Assembly (NCBI GenBank): GCA_016710435.1
Contig: JADJVV010000001.1
Location: 2,626,501 to 2,690,500 of the forward strand
DNA: 64,000 nt
Source of the DNA: Hyphomicrobiales bacterium
GTDB lineage: Bacteria; Pseudomonadota; Alphaproteobacteria; Rhizobiales; Aestuariivirgaceae
Reading direction: 5' to 3'
Below the pieces are notes generated by a model. The model saw only the letters and a program-made list of their open reading frames with translations. It was not told where the DNA came from and ran no database searches. Below are positions 42,361 through 49,956 of the stretch, in pieces (position 1 is the stretch's first letter; every line of letters starts with the position of its first letter). The translations under genes were made by a program, and so were the position numbers.

Positions 42361-43541
42361 GCCTGCGCCATCCACGAGGACAGCTTGCCCCCGGCCTTGC
42401 GCTTGGCGGCAAGGCCTTGCGCCAGTTGCAGGCCGTGCAGCACGAGGCAAATGGCGGTCCAGGCAGCCACGGCCACCAGTCCCCAATCCGGCCGGCCCAC
42501 GAGCCAGCCGATGGAGAGGAGAATGAGGTTCGGGTTTCGCCGCGCCGTGATTTGACGGAAGAACGTGTCGATGCGCCGCCAGATGTGAATTTCGAGTCCC
42601 AACCACTTGATGCTGATGCCTTCCATCACACGCTGCAGCACGTAGCCGCCGAGGATGATGCCCGTCAGCCACCAGAAGAGCGAGGCATCAAGCCCGAGGC
42701 CCCAGGCCGAGAGGCCGACCGCCCAGGCGATGTACCAGAACGGCGGATGCACAAGATCGATGCCGTGGTCGAAGACATCGCCCCATTTGCTTGAGGTGAG
42801 CGTGGTTCGCGCAAGTTTGCCATCCACCGTGTCGAGGAAGGTCATCAGCCACGCCGCAAGAAGACCCCAGCCGAACTGGCCTTGCAGGAACAGGAAGAAG
42901 GCAGCGACCGTGGCGACGGCGGCGACGCTCGTCACCATGTTGGGCGTAATCGCTCGCGCCGCGAGGAACTGAGTCACCACGAAAGCGGGACGCGGCCACA
43001 CGTGCTTGGTCACAAGATCGGTAGCGCCCTTGTAGGTGCCCATGAACACACGCCAGGCAATTGCCTCGGCGGTAGCAGGTGTCACCACAAGCGCATAGGG
43101 CGTCTCGCGCTTGCGCAGCGCCTTCCAGAACGACACGTCGAGCTGAGAAGGTTTGCGCGCCATCACGCCTGGAAGGTTGGGAAGGTTTCCGCCCAGCATT
43201 GAGGCCTGCACGGCCGGAAGCTGATCCGCCGTCACGTGGGCGGCCACCGGCACATCGCCCTCGCTCGCCAGCAGCAACAGGTTCGGCGTCTGCATCAGGC
43301 CGGTGACAAGCGGCTGGTCCAGCACCGCATCGGCGCGCACGGCAATGACGGGTCCGGTGTGATTGCGCGCCTCATCGGCACTGATCCGCTGTGCAAGTCC
43401 GGCACGCGCGAACTGCACCGCGATCCGCTCCGGCAAGCGTTTGCCGAACAGGCGCAAGTCGCTGTCGCCCAGGATGCAGAGCGCCAGCGACGCGTCGTAC
43501 GCCGTGCCGGAAGGGGAGGTATTCGATGGGTTCATGTGCAT
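42357..43541 (-). CDS. CDP-alcohol phosphatidyltransferase with an unusual N-terminal domain
   Basis: A 394-residue protein in two parts. The C-terminal 200 residues are a membrane CDP-alcohol phosphatidyltransferase with the full catalytic signature D237-x2-D240-G241-x2-A244-R245-x8-G254-x3-D258-x3-D262 and about six helices. The N-terminal 180 residues are soluble and start with LALCILGDSDLRLFGKRLPERI. This resembles a degenerate sugar/cofactor nucleotidyltransferase fold lacking the GxGxR loop, an arrangement reminiscent of bifunctional inositol-phosphate cytidylyltransferase/phosphotransferases. It would transfer a CDP-activated headgroup to a lipid, or a lipid-phosphate to an alcohol. 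It is the first gene of a three-gene co-translated unit with the lipid kinase and nucleotidyltransferase-like protein, and follows lptG by 10 bases. Confidence 0.85.
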   Translation of the reverse strand: MHMNPSNTSPSGTAYDASLALCILGDSDLRLFGKRLPERIAVQFARAGLAQRISADEARNHTGPVIAVRADAVLDQPLVTGLMQTPNLLLLASEGDVPVAAHVTADQLPAVQASMLGGNLPNLPGVMARKPSQLDVSFWKALRKRETPYALVVTPATAEAIAWRVFMGTYKGATDLVTKHVWPRPAFVVTQFLAARAITPNMVTSVAAVATVAAFFLFLQGQFGWGLLAAWLMTFLDTVDGKLARTTLTSSKWGDVFDHGIDLVHPPFWYIAWAVGLSAWGLGLDASLFWWLTGIILGGYVLQRVMEGISIKWLGLEIHIWRRIDTFFRQITARRNPNLILLSIGWLVGRPDWGLVAVAAWTAICLVLHGLQLAQGLAAKRKAGGKLSSWMAQA

Positions 43542-43550
43542 CAGCCGCCG

Positions 43551-44627
43551 TCAGACTTGTTCCGTCTGCAAGGTCAAATAGGCGGCGATGGCCGCAAACA
43601 CCAGCACAGGCATCCACGCTCCAAGCCAGGGCGAGACGAAGCCCAGTTCACCCACCGACAGCGAAATGCCGTCGAGCACGAAGAAGGCAAAGCCCAGCCC
43701 CACGCCCAGCGCAAACAGGATACCAAGGCCGCCACCGCGCCGGAAGCGGGCCGCCAGTGGCACACACAGCGCCACCATAACCACCGCGATGAGGAACGGC
43801 GTCAGCCGCTTGTGACGCCAGGTCTGGTAGACATAAGCGGGCCGGATTCCGAAGCCATCGTTCGCAATGAAATAATTGAGGTCGGAGAAGGTCATTTCCT
43901 CGGGATCGCCCGAGCGTGACCCCGCTGCGGCAGGGCGCATCTGCCCGGAATACTGCATGCGGGCGGATTTCTCCGGGGGCTTGTTGCCACGGAAATAGGT
44001 CGTTGCGTTGGTGAGGTCCCACACCTCGCCCTTCCGCTCGGCATGCTCGGCGAAAATCTGTTCCAGCAGCAAGCCATCGGCATCGCGCTTGAAGATCACG
44101 ACGTCTTCCAGCTTGCGTGAATCGCGGCTGGCACTGGCGGCGCGGAGAATGTCATTGCCGGAGCGCAGCCAGATAGGATCCTTCTCGCCGATCTTCAGCC
44201 GCTCCTTGCCGTAGTCGCCGATGCCCCAGTCGCGGAGCGCCGGCGCTGCCGCTGGTACGGCCCGGTCGAGCAGGACGAAATGCAGCGTCCCCACCAGCAG
44301 CGCCAGTGGCGCCAGCATCATCACCAGCCGCGCCGGTGATATACCTGCCGCCCACACGGCCACGAGTTCGTTTCGGTAGCTGAGTTCGGTGAGCGTGAGC
44401 AGCAGCGCCATCAGCAGGCTCATGGGCAGGAACGTGGCCATGGTCAGGGGCATGCGGTGAAGCACATAGGTCGCCGCCGATGCCAGCGCGCTGCTTTCGT
44501 GGAGGGCGAGGATGTCCTTCGAGTAGGCCACCACTTCGAGTGTCAGCACAAAAAGCGTGAGCCCGACGAGGATGGCAACGAAGCGCATCAGCACCATGCG
44601 GCTGATCATGAGCGCGATGATTCTCAT
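43551..44627 (-). CDS. lptG: LPS export ABC transporter permease LptG
   Basis: A 358-residue inner-membrane permease of the YjgP/YjgQ family. With LptF and LptB it extracts lipopolysaccharide from the inner membrane and feeds the LptC-A-D bridge. It has N-terminal helices (MRIIALMISRMVLMRFVAIL then LTLFVLTLEVVAY), a typical coupling segment ELVAVWAAGISPARL, a periplasmic beta-jellyroll and three C-terminal helices. The ATG at 44627 overlaps the lptF stop as ATGA. The frame is open further upstream, but that is lptF sequence. Its downstream neighbours are lipid-headgroup genes rather than further LPS genes, which is unusual. Confidence 0.93.
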   Translation of the reverse strand: MRIIALMISRMVLMRFVAILVGLTLFVLTLEVVAYSKDILALHESSALASAATYVLHRMPLTMATFLPMSLLMALLLTLTELSYRNELVAVWAAGISPARLVMMLAPLALLVGTLHFVLLDRAVPAAAPALRDWGIGDYGKERLKIGEKDPIWLRSGNDILRAASASRDSRKLEDVVIFKRDADGLLLEQIFAEHAERKGEVWDLTNATTYFRGNKPPEKSARMQYSGQMRPAAAGSRSGDPEEMTFSDLNYFIANDGFGIRPAYVYQTWRHKRLTPFLIAVVMVALCVPLAARFRRGGGLGILFALGVGLGFAFFVLDGISLSVGELGFVSPWLGAWMPVLVFAAIAAYLTLQTEQV

Positions 44628-45844
44628 GCATCCCTCCGGATGCCGAACAGCCACAACACGCGGGCCGTCACGCGCGAGGTGAAATCCTGCAGCGGCATCA
44701 GCACGCGGTCCAATCCGTCGCCGCCCAGGCGGAAGCTCGCGGCATAGAAGCGCCAGAAGGCGAAGGCAGCGAGCAGCGCCAGCGGCAGCCACTGCGTGAG
44801 CCACGGAGAAATACCGCTGGAGCGCGACGCAAGTGCGCCCTGCTGGATGATCTCGTAGTAGGCCACCAGCAGGCCCAACGCCACGACGATCCGATAGGCC
44901 CGCGGGCTGCGCGCCCGGCCGATGGCGAAGGGCAGCGCCAGGAACGGCAACAGCAGGATGGACAGCACGCTCACGATGCGGCGATGCAGCTCGGAACGGA
45001 ACGCATCCGCGCTCACCTTGTTGAAGGTCTTGGTGTCTCCCTTCACCAGTTCATTGAAGAACAGTTCCTGCTCGTCTTCGCCGCGCGGACGGAAGATGTC
45101 CTTGGAGACCTTGCCCAGTGGCGTATCCGTTGTGGCGAACTCGGCGACACCGGCGGGAATGGGCTCCACGCCCTTGGAGAGCGTCGGCCAACGCTCCACC
45201 TGCAGGCGGTGCCCATTGTTCAGGCGCAACACAGGCCGCGTCTGTCCCGGCACAGGGATGAGCACGCCGTTGGAGGCCGTCAATGTCTCTGCTCCGTTCG
45301 GCCCGTTGTAGTCGAAGAGGAAGATGCGCTTGAAGGTGCTGTTGCTGCGGTCCAGCTGGTCAAGGATGAAGGTGCGCGAGCCCGACTGCATGAACACGCC
45401 TTCCTCCGCCAGGTAGAAGGCATCGACATTGGTGATGTCGAAGATCACCGAGCGATAGGCGTACCGTGTCGTCGGCTGCAGCCAGCCGAAGATCACCACC
45501 GACGCCGCCATGAAGACAATTGCCAGCAGGAAGACCGGCCAGGCGAGGCGGTGCAGTCCCACGCCAGCCGCCAGCATGGCATCCAGTTCGTTGCTCTTGG
45601 AGAGCTTGCTGAACCCGAACAGCAGCCCGATGAACAGGGCCGCCGGCACGGCCGTGCCAAGGTAGTGCGGCACGAGATAGGCCAGCAGTTCAAACACGGC
45701 GCCGAAGGAGTTGTTCTTGCCCAGCGTGGTGTCGAGCAGCCGCACCAGCCGCTCAGCCAGAAGCATGAGCAGCCCGATGGCGAGGCTGGCACCCAGCGGC
45801 GCCAAGACCTGCCGCAAAACGTATCTGTCGATAATGGTGAGCAC
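44624..45844 (-). CDS. lptF: LPS export ABC transporter permease LptF
   Basis: A 406-residue permease, partner of LptG. The start MLTIIDRYVLRQVLAPLGASLAIG, the segment LDAMLAAGVGLHRLAWPVF and the closing helices (RIVVALGLLVAYYEIIQQGALAS) are typical of LptF. A periplasmic jellyroll domain lies between. The family acts in the inner membrane to transport LPS towards the outer membrane. The gene overlaps lptG by 4 bases, with its own ribosome-binding region GGACACATC. The HIT-family gene stop (45866) is 21 bases upstream. Confidence 0.93.
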   Translation of the reverse strand: MLTIIDRYVLRQVLAPLGASLAIGLLMLLAERLVRLLDTTLGKNNSFGAVFELLAYLVPHYLGTAVPAALFIGLLFGFSKLSKSNELDAMLAAGVGLHRLAWPVFLLAIVFMAASVVIFGWLQPTTRYAYRSVIFDITNVDAFYLAEEGVFMQSGSRTFILDQLDRSNSTFKRIFLFDYNGPNGAETLTASNGVLIPVPGQTRPVLRLNNGHRLQVERWPTLSKGVEPIPAGVAEFATTDTPLGKVSKDIFRPRGEDEQELFFNELVKGDTKTFNKVSADAFRSELHRRIVSVLSILLLPFLALPFAIGRARSPRAYRIVVALGLLVAYYEIIQQGALASRSSGISPWLTQWLPLALLAAFAFWRFYAASFRLGGDGLDRVLMPLQDFTSRVTARVLWLFGIRRDA

Positions 45845-45865
45845 GATGTGTCCTGGCCGGGGGGT

Positions 45866-46303
45866 TTAGCCGGACAACCGGAAGGCGTCCAGCAGCGCGC
45901 CATGAAGGCTGGATTTCTGGAATTCCGTCAGAACAGGAGCGGATTTCAGGTCGGGAACGCCGGGCCAGCCCGGATCAGGGAAGGCCACGCCCTCAAAGTC
46001 CTGGGAGACGGCATAACGGGGCAGCACATGAAAATGCACGTGCGGGTCCACCATCATCAGCGCCAGGTAATTGATCTTGTCGTAGTCGCGGAAATGCTTC
46101 AGCGCCCGCTCGATCCGGTGGGTGAGATCGGCGAGTTCGGCAAAGGCCGCCGCCGGCAGTTGCGAGAATGTTGGTGCCTCGCTCTTGGCGCACAGTACCA
46201 GCGCACCCAGTGTCACCTGTTGGGGGCGCCGCAGCACGCACCAGAAAGCACTCTCGTGCACCACCGTGCCGGGATAGCCGAACTTCAGCAGCGTTGCATG
46301 CAT
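45866..46303 (-). CDS. HIT family protein
   Basis: A 145-residue protein of the histidine-triad superfamily of nucleotide hydrolases and transferases. The triad reads HVHFHVLPR (H-x-H-x-H-x-x). Residues upstream (INYLALMMVDPHVHFH) match the family well. HIT proteins act on nucleoside phosphoramidates, dinucleoside polyphosphates or nucleotide sugars; the substrate here is unknown. The ATG at 46303 is 2 bases past the stop of the metallophosphatase gene, so the two are in one transcript with lptFG downstream. The match with FHIT-like proteins is only in the triad region. Confidence 0.88.
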   Translation of the reverse strand: MHATLLKFGYPGTVVHESAFWCVLRRPQQVTLGALVLCAKSEAPTFSQLPAAAFAELADLTHRIERALKHFRDYDKINYLALMMVDPHVHFHVLPRYAVSQDFEGVAFPDPGWPGVPDLKSAPVLTEFQKSSLHGALLDAFRLSG

Positions 46304-46305
46304 TC

Positions 46306-47211
46306 TCAGAAATCCTCGCCCAGGACGCCGGAACGGCCATCCGTGAAACGCCCGGTCCCGCCGTCGAGCCGGCGGATGGTGAGGCGCGTGAACCATTGTC
46401 CGCGCGCGCGGCTCACGCTGTATTCGTTCCATTGGGCGCTTTCGTGGCCGTCGCGGTCCACCATGCTGGCGGAGGGAACGCCCACCACGAAGGCGGTGCC
46501 GGAGGCTGTTTCCAGCGGGTGCACCATGGTCTTGTGGTTGTGGCCGTGGATCACCAGTTCCGCCCCGCCGGATTTGAGAATGTCAGCGAGTTCTGGCGCG
46601 TCGGTGAGTGCCTTGCGCGGCCGGGCGAGACCGGGGAGCGGCGGATGGTGGATCATGACGACCCGGTAGAATCCGCGGGTTCCCAGGTCCTTGAGCCGCT
46701 GCTCCAGCGCCACCCGTTGCTGCGGCCCCAACGTGCCGCCTGCCTTGCGGAGCGATTGCGGAACAGCACTGTTGAGTCCGATGATCGCCACGTTGCGGCG
46801 CAGGCGCACGAAAGGAAAGGCGTGGTCGCTCGCCGATCCGTCGCCCTGCATGAAGGCATTGAACAGTCCGAGTCCCGTTTCATGCGCAGCCTTCACATAG
46901 GCGTCGTGGTTGCCCGGCACCATGGTGACATTCGCTGGCGCACCGAAACTGTTGAGCCAGGTCAGGCCCCGCCGGAACTCCGCCTTCGAGGCAATGTTCA
47001 CGAGATCGCCCGTGAAGCAGATATGATCCGGCTTCTGCGCGAGGATATCGGCGCGCAGGTCGTCCGCGTGGCTGTTGATGTGCAGGCCCCGGCGCCGGAA
47101 CCGCCAAGACAGGCCGCCGATGATCCGCTTCAGCCGGAAGTCATTGAACACATCCCCCATGCCCACCGGACCCAGGTGCACGTCGGAAAAATGGGCAAGC
47201 GTGAAGTTCAT
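46306..47211 (-). CDS. Metallophosphoesterase
   Basis: A 301-residue calcineurin-like phosphoesterase. The metal-binding motifs are in order: FSDVHLG (D-x-H) at residues 8-14, GDLVN, GNHDAYV and, near the end, HGHNHKTM. Such proteins hydrolyse phosphomono- or diesters, including UDP-diacylglucosamine (LpxH), nucleotides and glycerophosphodiesters. This sequence does not show the LpxH-specific features that I can recognise, so a general call is safest. It begins the minus-strand unit that runs through HIT and lptFG to the lipid genes, divergent from the cytidylyltransferase gene at 47301 (89-base spacer). Confidence 0.9.
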   Translation of the reverse strand: MNFTLAHFSDVHLGPVGMGDVFNDFRLKRIIGGLSWRFRRRGLHINSHADDLRADILAQKPDHICFTGDLVNIASKAEFRRGLTWLNSFGAPANVTMVPGNHDAYVKAAHETGLGLFNAFMQGDGSASDHAFPFVRLRRNVAIIGLNSAVPQSLRKAGGTLGPQQRVALEQRLKDLGTRGFYRVVMIHHPPLPGLARPRKALTDAPELADILKSGGAELVIHGHNHKTMVHPLETASGTAFVVGVPSASMVDRDGHESAQWNEYSVSRARGQWFTRLTIRRLDGGTGRFTDGRSGVLGEDF

Positions 47212-47300
47212 GGGCTTGGAATGGCGTCCGTTGACTTCCCCTGAATCGGGTGCGATTGAGCCTCCTCCTTATTCCTTTCAAACCAAAGGGTTCAAGTCTC

Positions 47301-48038
47301 GTGCGAGTGATCATTCTGGCCGCAGGGCAGGGCAAGCGGCTGCTGCCGCTGACGGCGGAAGTTCCGAAGGCGCTTCTCGACATTGGCGGCAAGCCGTTGA
47401 TCGAGCGTCAGATTGAAGCCTTCGCTGCCTGCAACGTGAAGGACGTGGTGGTCGTCACGGGTTACGCCTGCGGACGCATGGAAGAGGCCCTGCAGGCCAT
47501 CGCCGCGCGCTACGGCGCGAAGGTGACGTGCGTCTACAACCCGTTCTATGCGGTGGCCGACAACTTGGCCAGCTGCTGGCTGGCCCGCAGCGAAATGACC
47601 GGCGACTTCATCCAGGTGAACGGCGACAACGTTTTCCGCAGCGACCTCGTGGAGCGTCTCCTCGCCGCGCCGAAAGACCCCGTCAGCGTCGCCATCAACG
47701 TGAAGTCGGGCTACGATGCCGATGACATGAAGGTGATGATGGACCGCGGCCGCCTCACCGAAGTGGGCAAGACGCTGCCCGTCGACACCGTGAATGCCGA
47801 GGCCATCGGCTTCTATGTCTTCCGGGGAACGGGCGTGAAGGCCTACCGCGATGAACTGGACCTGGCGATGCGCGACCCGCAAGGCCTGAAGCGCTGGTTC
47901 CCGTCCGCCGTCGGCTCACTCGCCAAGAAGGTACCCGTCTCGACGATCGAGATCACCGGCCTGCGCTGGGCGGAGGTGGATTTCCCCGCCGATCTCACCC
48001 ACGCACGCCAACTGGTGGCCGGTTGGGATCAGCCCTGA
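47301..48038 (+). CDS. Cytidylyltransferase of the phosphocholine/phosphoglycerate type
   Basis: A 245-residue nucleotidyltransferase. Residues 1-25 hold the signature VIILAAGQGKRLLPLTAEVPKALL (short core: LAAGQGKRL then LT-x4-PK). Further segments are VYNPFYAVADNLASCWLAR at residues 78-96 and VNGDNVF (metal-binding Asp) at 106-112. This matches CTP:phosphocholine/inositol-phosphate cytidylyltransferases (LicC-like). In Caulobacter a member is CpgD, a phosphoglycerate cytidylyltransferase for ceramide phosphoglycerate, from my memory of that work. The GTG at 47301 is the likely start, since the Rossmann strand begins there; a GTG at 47250 is the alternative. It faces the gene at 48029, with a 10-base overlap of their 3' ends. 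Confidence 0.88.
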   Translation: MRVIILAAGQGKRLLPLTAEVPKALLDIGGKPLIERQIEAFAACNVKDVVVVTGYACGRMEEALQAIAARYGAKVTCVYNPFYAVADNLASCWLARSEMTGDFIQVNGDNVFRSDLVERLLAAPKDPVSVAINVKSGYDADDMKVMMDRGRLTEVGKTLPVDTVNAEAIGFYVFRGTGVKAYRDELDLAMRDPQGLKRWFPSAVGSLAKKVPVSTIEITGLRWAEVDFPADLTHARQLVAGWDQP

Positions 48039-48823
48039 GATTTCATCCGTTGACGGATGATCTGCTCTGCCAGCGCATGGTCGCTGGGCTTGTCCACGTC
48101 AATGGCGGCCTCCGCGAAGGGCAGCAACACCGGCGCAATGCGAAACCCGAGACGGCGCGACATCTCGTCGAAGGCCTTTTGCAACGTCAGCTTTCCCAAT
48201 GCGAAGGCGAGCAGCGGGCGCAATCCGAAGGCGGCCACCAGCTTCCACGGCTTCTTGCGGTTGCGCTCCATGTCATGCCAGACATCGAACAGCCTGAGTC
48301 CTGCGGGTGAAGTGACGGCAAAGAGATTGCAGCCCGACACCCGGTCGCGTCCCAGGCGGAAGAATGTGCGCTTCGTTTCGGGATAGGCGGCAAGGATTGT
48401 CTCCGCCGTGGCAAGGCCGACGCAGAAGTCCGCCTTGCTGCTGAGCGCACGGGCGCAGAAATCCGTCACCATTTCCGCAGTGAGCAACGCATGATCACCG
48501 GTGGTGACGAGCACCGGAAACGTGCCGGCCGCGAGAACGGCAGCCTTGGCGGAGGAGGGCGCCGAATTGGCCGCTGCCAGCATTCTCGCCTGCGCGGACA
48601 ACGCGCCCGCGGCGTGCACACCTGCATCCGCATTGTCGATTGAGACCAGGATGGGCAAGCCCACCTCGGCACCGGTCAGCGCGCCGAGCACCCGCTGCAG
48701 CATGGGGACACCCGCAACAGCGATCCCGCATTTGTGGGCAACACCAAACGCCTTCGCCATGGGGTCATCCGGTCCGCGCCCCGCGGCGAGCACCACGGCA
48801 GACCATTTCGGCCCCAGGATCAC
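48029..48823 (-). CDS. MobA-like nucleotidyltransferase
   Basis: A 264-residue protein with the nucleotidyltransferase fold of the MobA/IspD class: SAVVLAAGRGPDDPMAKAFG at the N-terminus, where the usual GxSxRMG-PK loop has become AGRGPDDPMAKA, so the nucleotide loop is shifted but still contains a Lys. The segment VLVTTGDHALLTAEM replaces the family LxxGDxPxL. It may activate a phosphorylated headgroup or be a regulatory relative. The start is a GTG at 48823 with a GTGA overlap to the stop of the acyltransferase gene, so it is co-translated with it. Its 3' end overlaps the convergent cytidylyltransferase. Confidence 0.82.
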   Translation of the reverse strand: MILGPKWSAVVLAAGRGPDDPMAKAFGVAHKCGIAVAGVPMLQRVLGALTGAEVGLPILVSIDNADAGVHAAGALSAQARMLAAANSAPSSAKAAVLAAGTFPVLVTTGDHALLTAEMVTDFCARALSSKADFCVGLATAETILAAYPETKRTFFRLGRDRVSGCNLFAVTSPAGLRLFDVWHDMERNRKKPWKLVAAFGLRPLLAFALGKLTLQKAFDEMSRRLGFRIAPVLLPFAEAAIDVDKPSDHALAEQIIRQRMKSQG

Positions 48824-49956
48824 AGGTCCTTCTCGTAGATGCGGTACGTCTTGTAGGCGACGCTTCCCAGTTCTTCGATGATGTGGCGGATACGCATGTT
48901 GTCTTCGAGGATCCACGACATTTCACACGATTTTGTGCCGCGCGAGATGTGATAGTTGCGCACGTGATCGATGGCCGCGACCGCCAGGGCGGAACCGAGG
49001 ACGCCGTCCTGGAACTTCTTGCGCACACCGAGGAGCGGCATGCGAATGGAGGGGGGCCGCTTGGCCATGACGGACTTCGCGAGCTTCAGCCAATTGAAGG
49101 GCAGCAACTTGCCGCCAAAACCATCGATCCAGTCGTTGAGGTTGGGCAGCGTCACGGACATGGCGGCGTACTCGCCCTTGTAGGTGACAATCGTCACGTA
49201 TTCGCCATGCACCAGCATCTTCATGTCGTTGGCGAGTTTCTCCAGTTCCGCTGACGTGAACGGCACGAAACCCCAGTTGTGCGACCAGGCATCGTTGAAG
49301 ATGTCCATCACGATGCCGATGTCGCGCTTGATCTGTTTCTTGTCGAGCGGACGAATGACGATGTCACCCGTCGCCAGCGCCCGTTTCGTCACGCGCATCA
49401 ACAGTGGCGGCAACGGTCCAAGGTCATCAACGTAGTAGGCAATCAGGTCCTTGGCCTTGCGCAGACCGTTGGCTTCCATCAGTCCCTGGTAATAGGGTAG
49501 GGCATGTCCCATCATCATGTTGGGCTTGTGCTCGAAGCCGCGCACCAGCAGGCCAAGTTCATCATTGATGGAGAAGTTGAACGGCCCCTGCACGCGCGAG
49601 AGGCCCCGCGCCTTTAGCCAGCCGCCGGCCGTATCGAGTAGCGCCCGGGCGACGTTCACGTCGTCGACGCTTTCGAAGAAACCAAATTGTCCGGTGTTGT
49701 CCTTGTGGTGTTCAAGCCGCAGGCGGTCGTGCTGCGCCGAGATGCGGCCCACCGGCTTGCCATCACGATAGGCCACGAAAAGCTGCACATCCGCGTGCTG
49801 GAAATAGGGGTTCTTCTTGGGGTTCAGGTGATCAAGCCGCTCCAGATAAAGGGGCGCAACCCAGTTCGGGTCATTCCTGTAGAGGGGAAAGGGCACGTCG
49901 AGAAATGCGCGGATCCCTGCCTTGTCGCTGACGGGCCTGACGGTCAGTTCACTCAT
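48820..49956 (-). CDS. YghO-like GNAT-superfamily acyltransferase, candidate bacterial ceramide synthase
   Basis: A 378-residue protein with a GNAT-like acyl-CoA fold. It is recognised by its N-terminal module (AFLDVPFPLYRNDPNWVAPLYLE; then DVQLFVAYRDGKPVGRISAQ) and a second half with GVLGSALAVAAIDHVRNYH and MSWILEDNMRIRHIIEELG. Homologues are often misnamed dATP pyrophosphohydrolase. Caulobacter's ceramide synthase (bCerS, CCNA_01212/CC_1154) belongs to this family, as I recall. It would N-acylate a sphingoid base with an acyl-CoA. The ATG at 49956 overlaps the exporter stop as ATGA, and its own stop overlaps the MobA-like gene as GTGA, so the three are co-translated. No sphingoid-base-forming enzyme lies in the window. 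Confidence 0.8.
   Translation of the reverse strand: MSELTVRPVSDKAGIRAFLDVPFPLYRNDPNWVAPLYLERLDHLNPKKNPYFQHADVQLFVAYRDGKPVGRISAQHDRLRLEHHKDNTGQFGFFESVDDVNVARALLDTAGGWLKARGLSRVQGPFNFSINDELGLLVRGFEHKPNMMMGHALPYYQGLMEANGLRKAKDLIAYYVDDLGPLPPLLMRVTKRALATGDIVIRPLDKKQIKRDIGIVMDIFNDAWSHNWGFVPFTSAELEKLANDMKMLVHGEYVTIVTYKGEYAAMSVTLPNLNDWIDGFGGKLLPFNWLKLAKSVMAKRPPSIRMPLLGVRKKFQDGVLGSALAVAAIDHVRNYHISRGTKSCEMSWILEDNMRIRHIIEELGSVAYKTYRIYEKDL

Noticed and set aside
46306..47211. Metallophosphoesterase as LpxH (UDP-2,3-diacylglucosamine hydrolase)
   Set aside because: Proximity to lptFG is suggestive, but the motifs present are those of any calcineurin-like phosphoesterase, and I could not see LpxH-specific residues.
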